Part shown: positions 7,264 to 14,059 of the stretch, piece by piece
How positions within the stretch are numbered: position 1 is the stretch's first letter
Layout of the letters: the number at the start of each line of letters is the position of its first letter
From: Perlabentimonas sp964490015
GTDB taxonomy: Bacteria > Bacteroidota > Bacteroidia > Bacteroidales > Tenuifilaceae
Length of the DNA: 20,258 nt
NCBI GenBank assembly: GCA_964490015.1
Contig: CAZBBA010000073.1
Coordinates: 1 to 20,258 of the forward strand
Reading direction: 5' to 3'
Notes under the pieces: generated by a model
Told to the model about the DNA's origin: nothing
What the model saw: the letters and a program-made list of their open reading frames with translations, nothing else
Databases searched by the model: none
Program-made: the position numbers and the translations under genes

Positions 7264-7713
7264 ATGCCACGAAAAATCATTCCCATACGTCCTGCGCTGG
7301 AATTCTTTGTTCCCGATGTAGCCGAGGAGCTTAAACTCCCCCTAGTTGATGCATTTATAAGCGCTGGATTCCCTTCGCCTGCCGATGATTATCTGGAATC
7401 TAAACTCGATTTAAATCATCTTTTAATTCAGCATCCGAGCTCCACATTTTTTGCCCGCGTTAGGGGCAACTCCATGATCGATGTGGGAATACACGATGGC
7501 GATATCCTGATTATCGACAAGTCGCTTGAGCCACAACCCAACTCCGTGCTGGTATGCTTTATCGATGGGGAGTTTACAGTGAAAAGGGTGCAAAAAAAGA
7601 ATGGCGATTATTACCTTATTCCCCAGAACAAGGATTTTGCCCCCATAAAAATTGAGAAAAGCTCCGATTTTAGGCTTTGGGGCGTTGTTACCTACTGTAT
7701 TCATAAACTTTAA
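7264..7713 (+). CDS. umuD: UmuD-like autoproteolytic subunit of DNA polymerase V (S24 peptidase)
   Basis: LexA/UmuD-type protein that cleaves itself after RecA-filament stimulation and then serves with UmuC as error-prone DNA polymerase V. The 149-aa product has a self-cleavage site at Ala34-Gly35 (SAGFPSPADDY), the nucleophile Ser70 in VRGNSMIDVGI and the general base Lys107 in GEFTVKRV, so the Ser/Lys dyad is complete. There is no N-terminal helix-turn-helix, which argues for UmuD rather than LexA. umuC follows 4 nt after the stop, so the two genes form one operon. The candidate promoter and inverted repeat at 7230-7249 lie just upstream. High confidence in family; damage induction is inferred from known UmuD biology. 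Confidence 0.95.
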   Translation: MPRKIIPIRPALEFFVPDVAEELKLPLVDAFISAGFPSPADDYLESKLDLNHLLIQHPSSTFFARVRGNSMIDVGIHDGDILIIDKSLEPQPNSVLVCFIDGEFTVKRVQKKNGDYYLIPQNKDFAPIKIEKSSDFRLWGVVTYCIHKL

Positions 7714-7717
7714 ATCG

Positions 7718-8968
7718 ATGTACGCGCTGGTCGATTGCAACAACTTCTACGTGTCGTGCGAGCGGATTTTCAACCCTCGGCTCGAGGGTGTTCCCGTGGT
7801 TGTGCTCTCGAACAACGATGGCTGCATTATCTCGCGCTCCAACGAGGCTAAAGCCCTTGGTCTTAAAATGGGCGAGCCCGTGTTTAAACGTAAAGATCTG
7901 ATAGAGCAGCACAACGTTAGGGTTTACTCATCAAACTATGCGCTTTACGGCGATATCTCACATCGGGTGATGAATACGCTGCGCGATTTCTCGCCCATGG
8001 TGGAGATTTACTCAATAGATGAGGCATTTCTTGATTTAACGGGAATGAATTGCGATTTTACCAGCTACGGGCAAACCATCAAAAGAACCCTTCAAAAAAA
8101 TATTGGAATGCCCATCGGTGTTGGAATTGCATCAACTAAAAGTTTAGCAAAAATTGCAAATCGCATTGCCAAGAAGCGCAGCGGTGTTTTCGCCATCGAG
8201 TCGGATAATCAGCGCCTTTGGGCGCTTGCCAATACACCCGTAGAGGATATTTGGGGAGTGGGTCGCCGCTATGCCGTTCTTCTTAAAAAGCACGGGGTAA
8301 ACACGGCCTTAGATTTCACCAACCTAAGCACCGACTGGATTCGTCGTCACATGACCGTTCAGGGGCATAGGTTAAAGGAGGAACTGCAGGGAAAATCGTG
8401 CATTGCGCTCGAAACCGTGATGCAGCCCAAAAAGCAAATCGCCACCACCAGAGCATTCGGCAAAAAGCTATCGGACATTGAGGCGATAAAGGAATCGGTA
8501 TCGACCCACGCCACCAGCTGTGCGGCCAAGCTGCGCAGGCAAAAATCGGTTGCCCGATTCGTCACCATCTTTATCCACACCGATCCCTTTTCCGAAACCC
8601 AAAAGTACATATCGCGTAGCATTACCGTGACCCTTCCCGAGGCTTCAAATTCTGATATTATTATTGCAAAATCTGCACTTGCTGGGCTAAAAGAGATTTT
8701 CATCCCCAACCTGCTTTACAAAAAGGCAGGCGTAATTGTGAGCGAGATTGGCCCAGCCAACGTTATTCAGCAAAACCTTTTCGAAACATACAACAACGAG
8801 AAGCTAAACACCATATCAAAGGTAACCGATTTTATAAACGTGAAGTACGGGAAAAGCACCGTGAAGCTAGCCGTTCAGGGTAGCCGACGGGAATGGAAAC
8901 TGAAACAGGAAAAACTCTCGCCAGCTTACACAACCCGCTGGGAAGATATTTTGGAGGTGGAGGGATAG
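7718..8968 (+). CDS. umuC: UmuC-like Y-family DNA polymerase (translesion)
   Basis: Catalytic subunit of DNA polymerase V, which copies past lesions with low fidelity. I take the ATG at 7718 (416 aa, MYALVDCNNFYVSCERIF), 4 nt after the umuD stop. The frame is open upstream but only within umuD. Motifs: metal-binding Asp6 in ALVDCNNFYVSCE, the SNNDGCIISRSNEAK block, the YSSNYALYGDIS block and the catalytic SIDEAFLD (Asp101-Glu102). The helix-hairpin-helix-like GVGIASTKSLAKIANRIAKK and VEDIWGVGRRY, and the little-finger region after about residue 230, follow in the usual order. The C-terminal tail AYTTRWEDILEV resembles the small conserved end domain of UmuC proteins (DUF4113). All catalytic carboxylates are present and the length is normal (E. 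coli UmuC 422 aa). Confidence 0.97.
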   Translation: MYALVDCNNFYVSCERIFNPRLEGVPVVVLSNNDGCIISRSNEAKALGLKMGEPVFKRKDLIEQHNVRVYSSNYALYGDISHRVMNTLRDFSPMVEIYSIDEAFLDLTGMNCDFTSYGQTIKRTLQKNIGMPIGVGIASTKSLAKIANRIAKKRSGVFAIESDNQRLWALANTPVEDIWGVGRRYAVLLKKHGVNTALDFTNLSTDWIRRHMTVQGHRLKEELQGKSCIALETVMQPKKQIATTRAFGKKLSDIEAIKESVSTHATSCAAKLRRQKSVARFVTIFIHTDPFSETQKYISRSITVTLPEASNSDIIIAKSALAGLKEIFIPNLLYKKAGVIVSEIGPANVIQQNLFETYNNEKLNTISKVTDFINVKYGKSTVKLAVQGSRREWKLKQEKLSPAYTTRWEDILEVEG

Positions 8969-9119
8969 GGGGTGTTCCGTTGTCAGTTGCCTGTCTCAAT
9001 TTGTCTCGGGAATCGCTGTTCTTTAGGGTTAACGAGGGGATGTGAAACATAACGAGATCAGTTATTGGTTGTCAGTTGATAATTAGAACAGTTTTAACTT
9101 TTACATTTTTCATTTCACA

Positions 9120-9139
9120 CCTGCTTGCCAGCAGGCAAG
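9120..9139. repeat. Short GC-rich palindrome between umuC and the SRAP gene
   Basis: CTTGCC-AGCA-GGCAAG (9124-9139), with CCTGC/GCAGG as an alternative pairing (9120-9135), lies in an A/T-rich spacer. Similar 6-bp, 4-nt-loop palindromes occur at 10835-10850 and 12240-12255. Thymines follow on the plus strand, so weak termination after umuC is possible. Confidence 0.45.
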
Positions 9140-9160
9140 TTTTAAATTTATCATTCCTAA

Positions 9161-9922
9161 ATGTGCTTCTACTACTCTATCAACAACAAGAAACCCGATG
9201 ATATTCTAAAGTCTGGGCTTGTTGGTAGCGACAATCTAACTAAGCTACCCAAAAAATTGGTTGTAAATGGCTTTGAACGGCCTGTAATGCCTGTTATATC
9301 TAGTTCAAATCCTAATGATATTGAATACTACCAGTGGGGATTTGTGCCCAGTAGTATTACCAGCAAATCCAGTGCTGATGATTTCATCAAGCGTTTCAAT
9401 ACGCTAAATGCGAAAAGCGAAACGGTTAGAGAAAGCCAAGCCTTTGGTAACTCCATCGATGGTCAGCGCTGCCTGGTTCTAGCATCCGGTTTTTTTGAGT
9501 GGCAACATGCTAAAAAACAAAAAATCCCCTACTACATATCGCTTACAAGCGAAAATATGTTTGCCTTTGCCGGCATTTGGGATTGTTGGATAGATACGGA
9601 TGGAGAGAAGCACTTCACCTTCTCCATTCTAACCACCCAGGCCAACGAGCTGATGAGCCGAATTCACAATACTAAGAAGCGAATGCCAGTCATTTTACCT
9701 GCCGATCAGCTAGGTGTTTGGCTATCGACACAAATCAACAAAAGCAATGTGGCCAGCTATCTTAACCAATTACCCAGTCCCGATCTAGAAGCCCATTCCA
9801 TTCGTCCATTCCTTACCAGAGAGACTCAGGAACTTGGCGATGAGCTGTTGAATCCCTACGACTACAACTTATTGGGAAAGCCCAAGGGAGATGATTCACA
9901 ACAGTTAACCTTTGGATTCTAA
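9161..9922 (+). CDS. SRAP-domain protein (SOS response-associated, YedK/HMCES family)
   Basis: Member of the SRAP family, which covalently links its N-terminal cysteine to abasic sites in single-stranded DNA and so shields them from breakage. The start at 9161 is fixed by the invariant Met-Cys: Cys2 becomes the N-terminal catalytic residue after Met removal. The other active-site residues are present: Asn83 in NTLNAKSET, Glu113 in SGFFEWQ and His169 in MSRIHNTKKRMPVIL. The 253-aa length is slightly above E. coli YedK (222 aa). It sits 192 nt downstream of umuC on the same strand, which fits a shared DNA-damage role, but the gap with a palindrome suggests a separate transcript. Family call is strong; the physiological role here is inferred from homologues. 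Confidence 0.95.
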   Translation: MCFYYSINNKKPDDILKSGLVGSDNLTKLPKKLVVNGFERPVMPVISSSNPNDIEYYQWGFVPSSITSKSSADDFIKRFNTLNAKSETVRESQAFGNSIDGQRCLVLASGFFEWQHAKKQKIPYYISLTSENMFAFAGIWDCWIDTDGEKHFTFSILTTQANELMSRIHNTKKRMPVILPADQLGVWLSTQINKSNVASYLNQLPSPDLEAHSIRPFLTRETQELGDELLNPYDYNLLGKPKGDDSQQLTFGF

Positions 9923-9991
9923 ATCTTTCATTTAAAACAAAACCTCTATCACAGGAGATGGGCAAAGGGTCAAATAATCCCCAACTTTTCA

Positions 9992-9999
9992 TACCTTTG
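9992..9999 (+). promoter_or_regulatory. Candidate -7 box for trmD
   Basis: TACCTTTG matches TAnnTTTG and ends 19 nt before the trmD start codon. No convincing -33 TTTG is seen at the normal distance. Confidence 0.5.
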
Positions 10000-10018
10000 C
10001 GCATATTTTCATGTAGAT

Positions 10019-10711
10019 ATGCGAATTGATATAATCACTGTACTGCCCGAAATACTCGAGAGCCCGCTAGGTCACTCTATCATAAAACGTGCACAGACCA
10101 AGGGTTTGGTCGAAATACACCTGCACCACCTTCGCGAATACACAACCGATAAGCATCGTACCGTCGACGATTACGCCTTTGGCCCCGATGCGGGAATGGT
10201 GATGAAGGTTGAGCCCATCTACAAGGTTATAAGCAAACTAAAAAGCGAACGCCATTACGACGAGATAATTTACACCTCGCCCGATGGCGAAAGGCTTACC
10301 CAGCAGGTGGCCAACGAGCTTAGTATCAAGGGGAATATCATCATTCTCTGCGGGCACTATAAGGGCATTGATCATCGTATACGCGAGCATTTGATTACAC
10401 GAGAAATTTCCATTGGCGACTACGTGCTATCGGGTGGAGAGTTGGCAGCGGCCATTATTGTCGATAGCGTGGTGAGGCTTATCCCCGGCGTGCTCTCCGA
10501 CGAAACCTCGGCGCTAACCGATTCGTTTCAGGACAACCTTCTGGCTCCGCCAGTTTATACTCGCCCTGCCGAGTTTAACGGTTGGAAAGTGCCCGAAATA
10601 CTTACATCAGGAAATTTTAAAGCCATTGAGAAATGGCAAATGGAGCAAGCGCTGGAGCGCACCAAGCGACTGAGACCAGAATTACTTAAGGGGTTTGAGG
10701 AGGAAGGATGA
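10019..10711 (+). CDS. trmD: TrmD, tRNA (guanine-37-N1)-methyltransferase
   Basis: Methylates G37 next to the anticodon of tRNAs reading CNN codons, using S-adenosylmethionine, and prevents +1 frameshifting. The 230-aa protein starts MRIDIITVLPEILESPLGHS, the typical N terminus. The deep trefoil-knot cofactor site is visible as YTSPDGERL (about 85-93), LCGHYKGIDHRI (about 110-121) and SIGDYVLSGGELAA (about 131-144). The conserved catalytic Asp in LTDSFQ (about residue 168) is followed by the family's PPVYTRPAEFNGWKVPEIL. In many bacteria trmD lies with rpsP, rimM and rplS; here it stands alone among housekeeping genes. A -7 box precedes it and a long hairpin follows 3 nt after the stop. Confidence 0.98.
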   Translation: MRIDIITVLPEILESPLGHSIIKRAQTKGLVEIHLHHLREYTTDKHRTVDDYAFGPDAGMVMKVEPIYKVISKLKSERHYDEIIYTSPDGERLTQQVANELSIKGNIIILCGHYKGIDHRIREHLITREISIGDYVLSGGELAAAIIVDSVVRLIPGVLSDETSALTDSFQDNLLAPPVYTRPAEFNGWKVPEILTSGNFKAIEKWQMEQALERTKRLRPELLKGFEEEG

Positions 10712-10714
10712 TGC

Positions 10715-10751
10715 TTGACCTGCCATTGTCCGGAGGTCATGGCAGCGTCAA
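10715..10751 (+). terminator. Long hairpin immediately after trmD
   Basis: TTGACCTGCCAT (10715-10726) pairs with ATGGCAG-C-GTCAA (10739-10751), 12 bp with one bulged C and a 12-nt loop. It begins 3 nt past the trmD stop. No T-tract follows, so it may stabilise the 3' end or be a palindromic repeat rather than a true intrinsic terminator. Confidence 0.5.
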
Positions 10752-10985
10752 ACCGAAGAATGATTGGATGATTGTCTGCCTATGGAAGGAATGGGTGATT
10801 GGATGATTGGAAGATTGGGTGATTGAATGACCCTCCTGCCGTCGGGCAGGCTGGGTGAACTTCGACTACGTGAAGCATAATAAGGTTGATTGAAATATTG
10901 AGGTTGCGAGTTACGTTCGATATTTAGAGGTTTCGACAAGTAGTCTGTAAGTTTAAATCGAACTACTCAAGAAAAAAAATTCAAA
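10752..10985. repeat. Repeat-rich spacer: GATTGG-type words and a GC-rich palindrome
   Basis: There is no credible gene between trmD and yicC. From about 10761 to 10830 there are recurring words GATTGGATGATTG, GGTGATTGG and AGATTGGGTGATTG, spaced irregularly. CCTGCC-GTCG-GGCAGG (10835-10850) is a 6-bp palindrome. Related GATTGA/GATAGG words occur at 12110-12136 and 13925-13970. This looks like decayed tandem repeat sequence, not coding. Confidence 0.5.
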
Positions 10986-11073
10986 TTATTAAACACATAG
11001 AAACATAGGTTTTAAACAGTTACATAGACGAACCTGACATCCTTATCACGTAGTCACCTTTGTCACCAATAAG

Positions 11074-11160
11074 CACTTTATAAACTTTAGTCACTCTATG
11101 AACTTTTGACACTCTATGAACTTTTGACTTTCGACTTTTCGACTTTTGAACTTTAGACTT
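11074..11160 (+). repeat. 18-bp (2 x 9) tandem repeat just upstream of yicC
   Basis: CACTCTATGAACTTTTGA is present as two perfect adjacent copies (11092-11109 and 11110-11127), preceded by a degenerate copy CACTTTATAAACTTTAGT (11074-11091). It runs into a related 9-10 bp pattern (CTTTCGA, CTTTTCGA, CTTTTGAA, CTTTAGA) that ends 8 nt before the yicC start. The array therefore occupies the promoter or 5' untranslated region of yicC. Confidence 0.8.
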
Positions 11161-11167
11161 AAAAAAC

Positions 11168-12049
11168 ATGACCAAATCAATGACAGGATTCGGCAAGGCC
11201 GAGGTAATGGTAAACGGAAAAAAAATAGTGGTAGAGGTAAAATCGCTCAACAGCAAGCAGCTCGATATATCGGGTATAAAAATGCCGTTTGTTTACAAGG
11301 AGAAGGAACTGGAGATACGCAACAAACTATCGCAGAGCATCCAGCGAGGCAAGGTCGATTTCTACGTGTCGGTCGAGAAGGACGCCAGCAGCGCATCACC
11401 AACCATAAACAGAGAGGTTTTTAAATCGTACCTGCAGCAGTTAAACTCCATTACCAGCGAGTTGGAAATGCCTATGCAAAACGAGCCCCTGATTCATACC
11501 ATCCTGAGGCTGCCCGAGATTTTTAATACGCAGTCGGAGGAGATTGGCGATCAGGAGTGGATTGCCCTTGCCAGCTGCGTGGATATGGCCCTTGACAACC
11601 TTAACGCGTTTCGAGATCAGGAGGGTAAAATCACCGAGCACGACCTGGTAACCAAGGTTAACCTTATCGGTGAACTATTAAATCAGGTTTCGCCCTACGA
11701 GGCCGAAAGGATAGAGACCATTCGCGCTCGCATCACCGAAAACCTCGAGAAGCTGGGAACTGATATCTCAATCGATAATAATAGGTTCGAGCAGGAGCTG
11801 GTTTACTACATGGAAAAATTCGATATCAACGAGGAAAAGGTTCGCTTGGCCAACCACTGCAAGTACTTTATCGACACGCTGAACGACGACGAACCCGCCG
11901 GTCGTAAGCTTGGCTTTATTGCACAGGAGATGGGCCGCGAGATAAACACCCTAGGCTCGAAGGCCAACCATTCCGAGATACAGAAGATAGTTGTAAGAAT
12001 GAAGGACGAGCTGGAAAAGGTAAAGGAACAGCTGTTGAATGTTTTGTAA
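11168..12049 (+). CDS. yicC: YicC family endoribonuclease-like protein
   Basis: Conserved cytoplasmic protein of the YicC/YloC family; E. coli YicC has been reported as an endoribonuclease affecting small-RNA decay, but the role in this phylum is unknown. The 293-aa product has the family N terminus TKSMTGFGKAEV with EVKSLNSKQLDI (about 27-37) and IQRGKVDFYVSVE (about 58-70). The C-terminal block (DUF1732) is complete: GRKLGFIAQEMGREINTLGSK, then ANHSEIQKIVVRMKDELEKVKEQLLNVL at the very end, split by a predicted helix break. It lies directly upstream of gmk, a neighbourhood also seen in other bacteria, though 310 nt separate them here. The spacing suggests separate promoters. A tandem repeat array covers the region before its start. 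Confidence 0.93.
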   Translation: MTKSMTGFGKAEVMVNGKKIVVEVKSLNSKQLDISGIKMPFVYKEKELEIRNKLSQSIQRGKVDFYVSVEKDASSASPTINREVFKSYLQQLNSITSELEMPMQNEPLIHTILRLPEIFNTQSEEIGDQEWIALASCVDMALDNLNAFRDQEGKITEHDLVTKVNLIGELLNQVSPYEAERIETIRARITENLEKLGTDISIDNNRFEQELVYYMEKFDINEEKVRLANHCKYFIDTLNDDEPAGRKLGFIAQEMGREINTLGSKANHSEIQKIVVRMKDELEKVKEQLLNVL

Positions 12050-12112
12050 GATATACTCTTGCTCGTTAATGGGAGGAGATACGACGAAGCCATCTTAATT
12101 ATTGAGAGATTG

Positions 12113-12135
12113 ATTGATAGGATAATTGATAGGAT
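12113..12135. repeat. Small tandem repeat ATTGATAGGAT
   Basis: ATTGATAGGAT occurs at 12113-12123 and 12125-12135, a 12-bp period. It is in the yicC-gmk spacer and resembles the GATTGG-type words elsewhere in the window. Confidence 0.55.
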
Positions 12136-12153
12136 GAAATTTATTACAATATG

Positions 12154-12285
12154 AAACACCCATATAAGGTAGCTTGCACAACCGAGCTCGTCTGAATGAC
12201 GAGAGAGCTCACCGAAGGTAAACACCGATGAACAACCGAACCGCCGGCTGGCGGTGAGCTCGGCATAGCCAAACTTTGGGTGTTC
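12154..12285. repeat. Nested imperfect palindrome between yicC and gmk
   Basis: This about 130-bp block fills most of the 310-nt spacer. Outer arms are AACACCCA (12155-12162) and TGGGTGTT (12277-12284). Inside are CCGAGCTC (12182-12189) with GAGCTCGG (12256-12263), and the competing perfect 10-bp pair GAGCTCACCG (12205-12214) with CGGTGAGCTC (12252-12261). Two local hairpins are also present: CTCGTC/GACGAG (12187-12203) and ACCGCC-GGCT-GGCGGT (12240-12255). It could be a short non-autonomous repetitive element or a structured RNA; no gene is credible within it. Structure is seen directly; its nature is unknown. Confidence 0.6.
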
Positions 12286-12359
12286 CATCCGTTCGATAAG
12301 GTTCGCTAAAAGTAAAACAGTAACGTATTATATATTAACGATATAAACATTTTGTACGG

Positions 12360-12923
12360 ATGAAAGGGAAACTACTAATATTTTCTGCCCCCTCGGGTTC
12401 TGGTAAAACCACCATAGTGCGTAGCCTTTTACAAAAGATGAGTAATCTTGAGTTCTCTGTTTCAGCCTGCAGCCGGGCAAAGCGCGATGGCGAAGTGTAT
12501 GGGCGTGATTACTATTTCCTTACACCCGACGAGTTCCGGGCCAAAATCGACAACAACGAGTTTGTAGAGTGGGAAGAGGTTTACCCTGGCTCGTACTACG
12601 GCACCTTAAAATCAGAAATTGAGCGAATTTGGGCAAAGGGTAATCACGTGGTTTTCGATGTGGATGTTCTTGGAGGACTTAATCTAAAGAAACAGTTTGG
12701 CGACAGGGCTTTGGCCATTTTTGTTAAGCCGCCTACGGTTGATACTCTGCGCCAACGACTCGAACTTCGCGGCACCGAAACCCCTGAGAGCCTTGCCAAA
12801 CGGGTGGGTAAAGCCGTGGAGGAAATGTCGTACGCCAAGAATTTCGACATGATTGTTGTGAACGATAAACTGGACGAGGCTATTGTTGAGGCTGAAAGGC
12901 TAGTTGGAGAGTTTATTGCTTAA
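12360..12923 (+). CDS. gmk: Guanylate kinase
   Basis: Phosphorylates GMP (and dGMP) to GDP with ATP, an essential step of guanine nucleotide synthesis in the cytoplasm. The 187-aa protein begins MKGKLLIFSAPSGSGKTTIV, with the P-loop APSGSGKT at residues 10-17. The GMP-binding region follows: FSVSACSRAKRDGEVYGRDYYFL and the EWEEVYPGSYYGT block. The nucleotide-sensing VVFDVDVLGGLNLKK and LRQRLELRGTETPESLAKRV complete the fold. SACSRAKRDGE departs slightly from the common SATTRAPRxGE wording but keeps the arginines that hold the GMP phosphate. It stands between yicC and nadD on the same strand, separated by non-coding spacers of 310 and 143 nt. Confidence 0.98.
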   Translation: MKGKLLIFSAPSGSGKTTIVRSLLQKMSNLEFSVSACSRAKRDGEVYGRDYYFLTPDEFRAKIDNNEFVEWEEVYPGSYYGTLKSEIERIWAKGNHVVFDVDVLGGLNLKKQFGDRALAIFVKPPTVDTLRQRLELRGTETPESLAKRVGKAVEEMSYAKNFDMIVVNDKLDEAIVEAERLVGEFIA

Positions 12924-13014
12924 GTTGGCAATTATTCAGTTGTCTGCTGCTTGTTTGGGAAACCAATGTTTTAGGCATTTAACAAGATTGTTTGCATAGA
13001 ACTTCAATCAGAGC

Positions 13015-13041
13015 AAATCTGCTAAATCTGTGTAATCTGCG
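13015..13041. repeat. 9-bp tandem repeat before nadD
   Basis: AAATCTGCT, AAATCTGTG and TAATCTGCG follow each other at 13015-13041 with a 9-bp period. The array ends about 25 nt before the nadD start codon. Like the yicC array, it is in the 5' region of a housekeeping gene. Confidence 0.6.
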
Positions 13042-13066
13042 TTCTATTAACAATACAAACCAAATC

Positions 13067-13639
13067 ATGAAAACAGGTCTCTTCTTCGGTTCGTTCAACC
13101 CTATCCACAACGGCCATATCGCCATTGCTGGGTATATGCTTCAGTTTACCGACCTAGAAGAGGTGTGGTTTGTGGTTAGCCCCCACAATCCGCTAAAAGA
13201 ACAGGCAGAACTTGCCCCCGATAACCATCGACAGGAGATGGTGCGGCTGGCCATTGAGGAGTTTCAGCCCCAATTATCGCTCTGCGATATAGAAATGAGC
13301 ATGCCCCGCCCCTCCTACACCATCGATACGCTAAAGGTTTTAACGAAGAAGCATCCCGATAGGGAGTTTTCGGTGCTTATGGGCGCCGACTCCATGGACA
13401 GTATAGAGAAATGGAAGAGATACAGTGAACTACTAAGTAACAATCGGGTAATCGTTTACCCCCGGCTTGGCTCGGATATGGAGGCTATTAGGCAGAAGTA
13501 TAATGTGGAAATTGTGAACTCTCCCATTATCGAACTCAGCTCCACGTTTATCCGCAGTGCCCTTGGTGCCGGAAAACGAGTCGATTACTTTATGCCCTCA
13601 AGGGCATATCATTATCTTATCGATAATAAAATCTACTAA
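13067..13639 (+). CDS. nadD: NadD, nicotinate-mononucleotide adenylyltransferase
   Basis: Adds AMP from ATP to nicotinate mononucleotide, giving deamido-NAD in NAD biosynthesis. The start at 13067 (190 aa) is chosen because the conserved nucleotidyltransferase N terminus MKTGLFFGSFNPIHNGHIAI begins there. The frame stays open upstream but reads through an AATCTG tandem repeat. The catalytic HxGH-type motif is HNGH (about residues 14-17). Further family signatures are WFVVSPHNPLKE, the SYTIDTLKVL block, the VLMGADSMDSIEKWKRY block and the C-terminal ELSSTFIRSAL (ISSTxIR-like). The small TPR gene starts 5 nt after its stop, indicating a two-gene operon. Confidence 0.97.
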   Translation: MKTGLFFGSFNPIHNGHIAIAGYMLQFTDLEEVWFVVSPHNPLKEQAELAPDNHRQEMVRLAIEEFQPQLSLCDIEMSMPRPSYTIDTLKVLTKKHPDREFSVLMGADSMDSIEKWKRYSELLSNNRVIVYPRLGSDMEAIRQKYNVEIVNSPIIELSSTFIRSALGAGKRVDYFMPSRAYHYLIDNKIY

Positions 13640-13644
13640 GTAAT

Positions 13645-13923
13645 ATGAATATAGATTATGAGAATGGGTTGCAGGCGATTTACGCTGGCGACTTAACAAA
13701 AGCCGAAGATTTACTAACCAAAGCCATCGCCAGGGATCCTCTACATGCCGAGGCATACTTTCACCGCGGTAAAGCACGCTGGCAGAGCAACAACTTTCCC
13801 GCTGCCATCAACGATTTTAACAAAACCCTAGAGTTAAACCCATTGCATAACCAGGCAAAGGTTTCGCTGGAGATGGTAAAACAGATTATGGGATTTCGAA
13901 ATCCCGATCTGTATAATCCATAG
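13645..13923 (+). CDS. Small tetratricopeptide-repeat protein
   Basis: A 92-aa protein made of about two TPR units: residues 4-36 (YENGLQAIYAGDLTKAEDLL, then TKAIARDP) and 38-70 (HAEAYFHRGKARWQSNNFPA, then AINDFNKTLELNP), followed by a capping helix and the tail MGFRNPDLYNP. TPRs are protein-protein interaction scaffolds, so it probably binds a partner. It has no signal peptide or membrane segment and should be cytoplasmic. It starts 5 nt after nadD and is very likely cotranscribed with it. The tail is reminiscent of other short Bacteroidota TPR proteins, but I cannot assign a function. Confidence 0.88.
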   Translation: MNIDYENGLQAIYAGDLTKAEDLLTKAIARDPLHAEAYFHRGKARWQSNNFPAAINDFNKTLELNPLHNQAKVSLEMVKQIMGFRNPDLYNP

Positions 13924-14003
13924 TGGTTGATTGATTTTTCATTAAGTTGATGATTGATTCTTCGATTGACTTTTACAAGTTATAAGATTGTTACAAAGCA
14001 GAA

Positions 14004-14038
14004 GGCAGCTGGCTATCGTTAACCGATTACCAGCTGTC
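14004..14038. terminator. Bidirectional hairpin between convergent TPR and pruA genes
   Basis: GGCAGCTGG (14004-14012) pairs with CCAGCTGTC (14030-14038), 8 Watson-Crick pairs and one G-T, with a partly paired inner loop (ATCG/CGAT). It lies between two convergent stop codons. T-tracts are weak on both sides, so termination efficiency is uncertain. Confidence 0.55.
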
Positions 14039-14059
14039 TCATTTCATATCCAAGTTAGC

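Noticed and set aside
7652..7717. Longer UmuC starting inside umuD
   Set aside because: The added residues are out-of-frame umuD sequence. The conserved UmuC start MYALVDCNNF is at 7718.
10748..10939. Minus-strand ORF in the trmD-yicC spacer
   Set aside because: It is made of the GATTGG-type repeats and has no domain-like content.
11074..11127. CRISPR-like repeat array
   Set aside because: The units are directly adjacent with no spacers and only 18 bp long, and there are no cas genes in the window.
11806..12288. Minus-strand 160-codon ORF over the end of yicC and the palindromic spacer
   Set aside because: It overlaps the conserved yicC C terminus and then reads through repeats. The Ser/Ile-rich composition looks non-coding.
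12992..13066. Longer NadD from 12992
   Set aside because: The extra 25 residues are encoded by the AATCTG tandem repeat, and the conserved N terminus MKTGLFFGSFNP starts at 13067.
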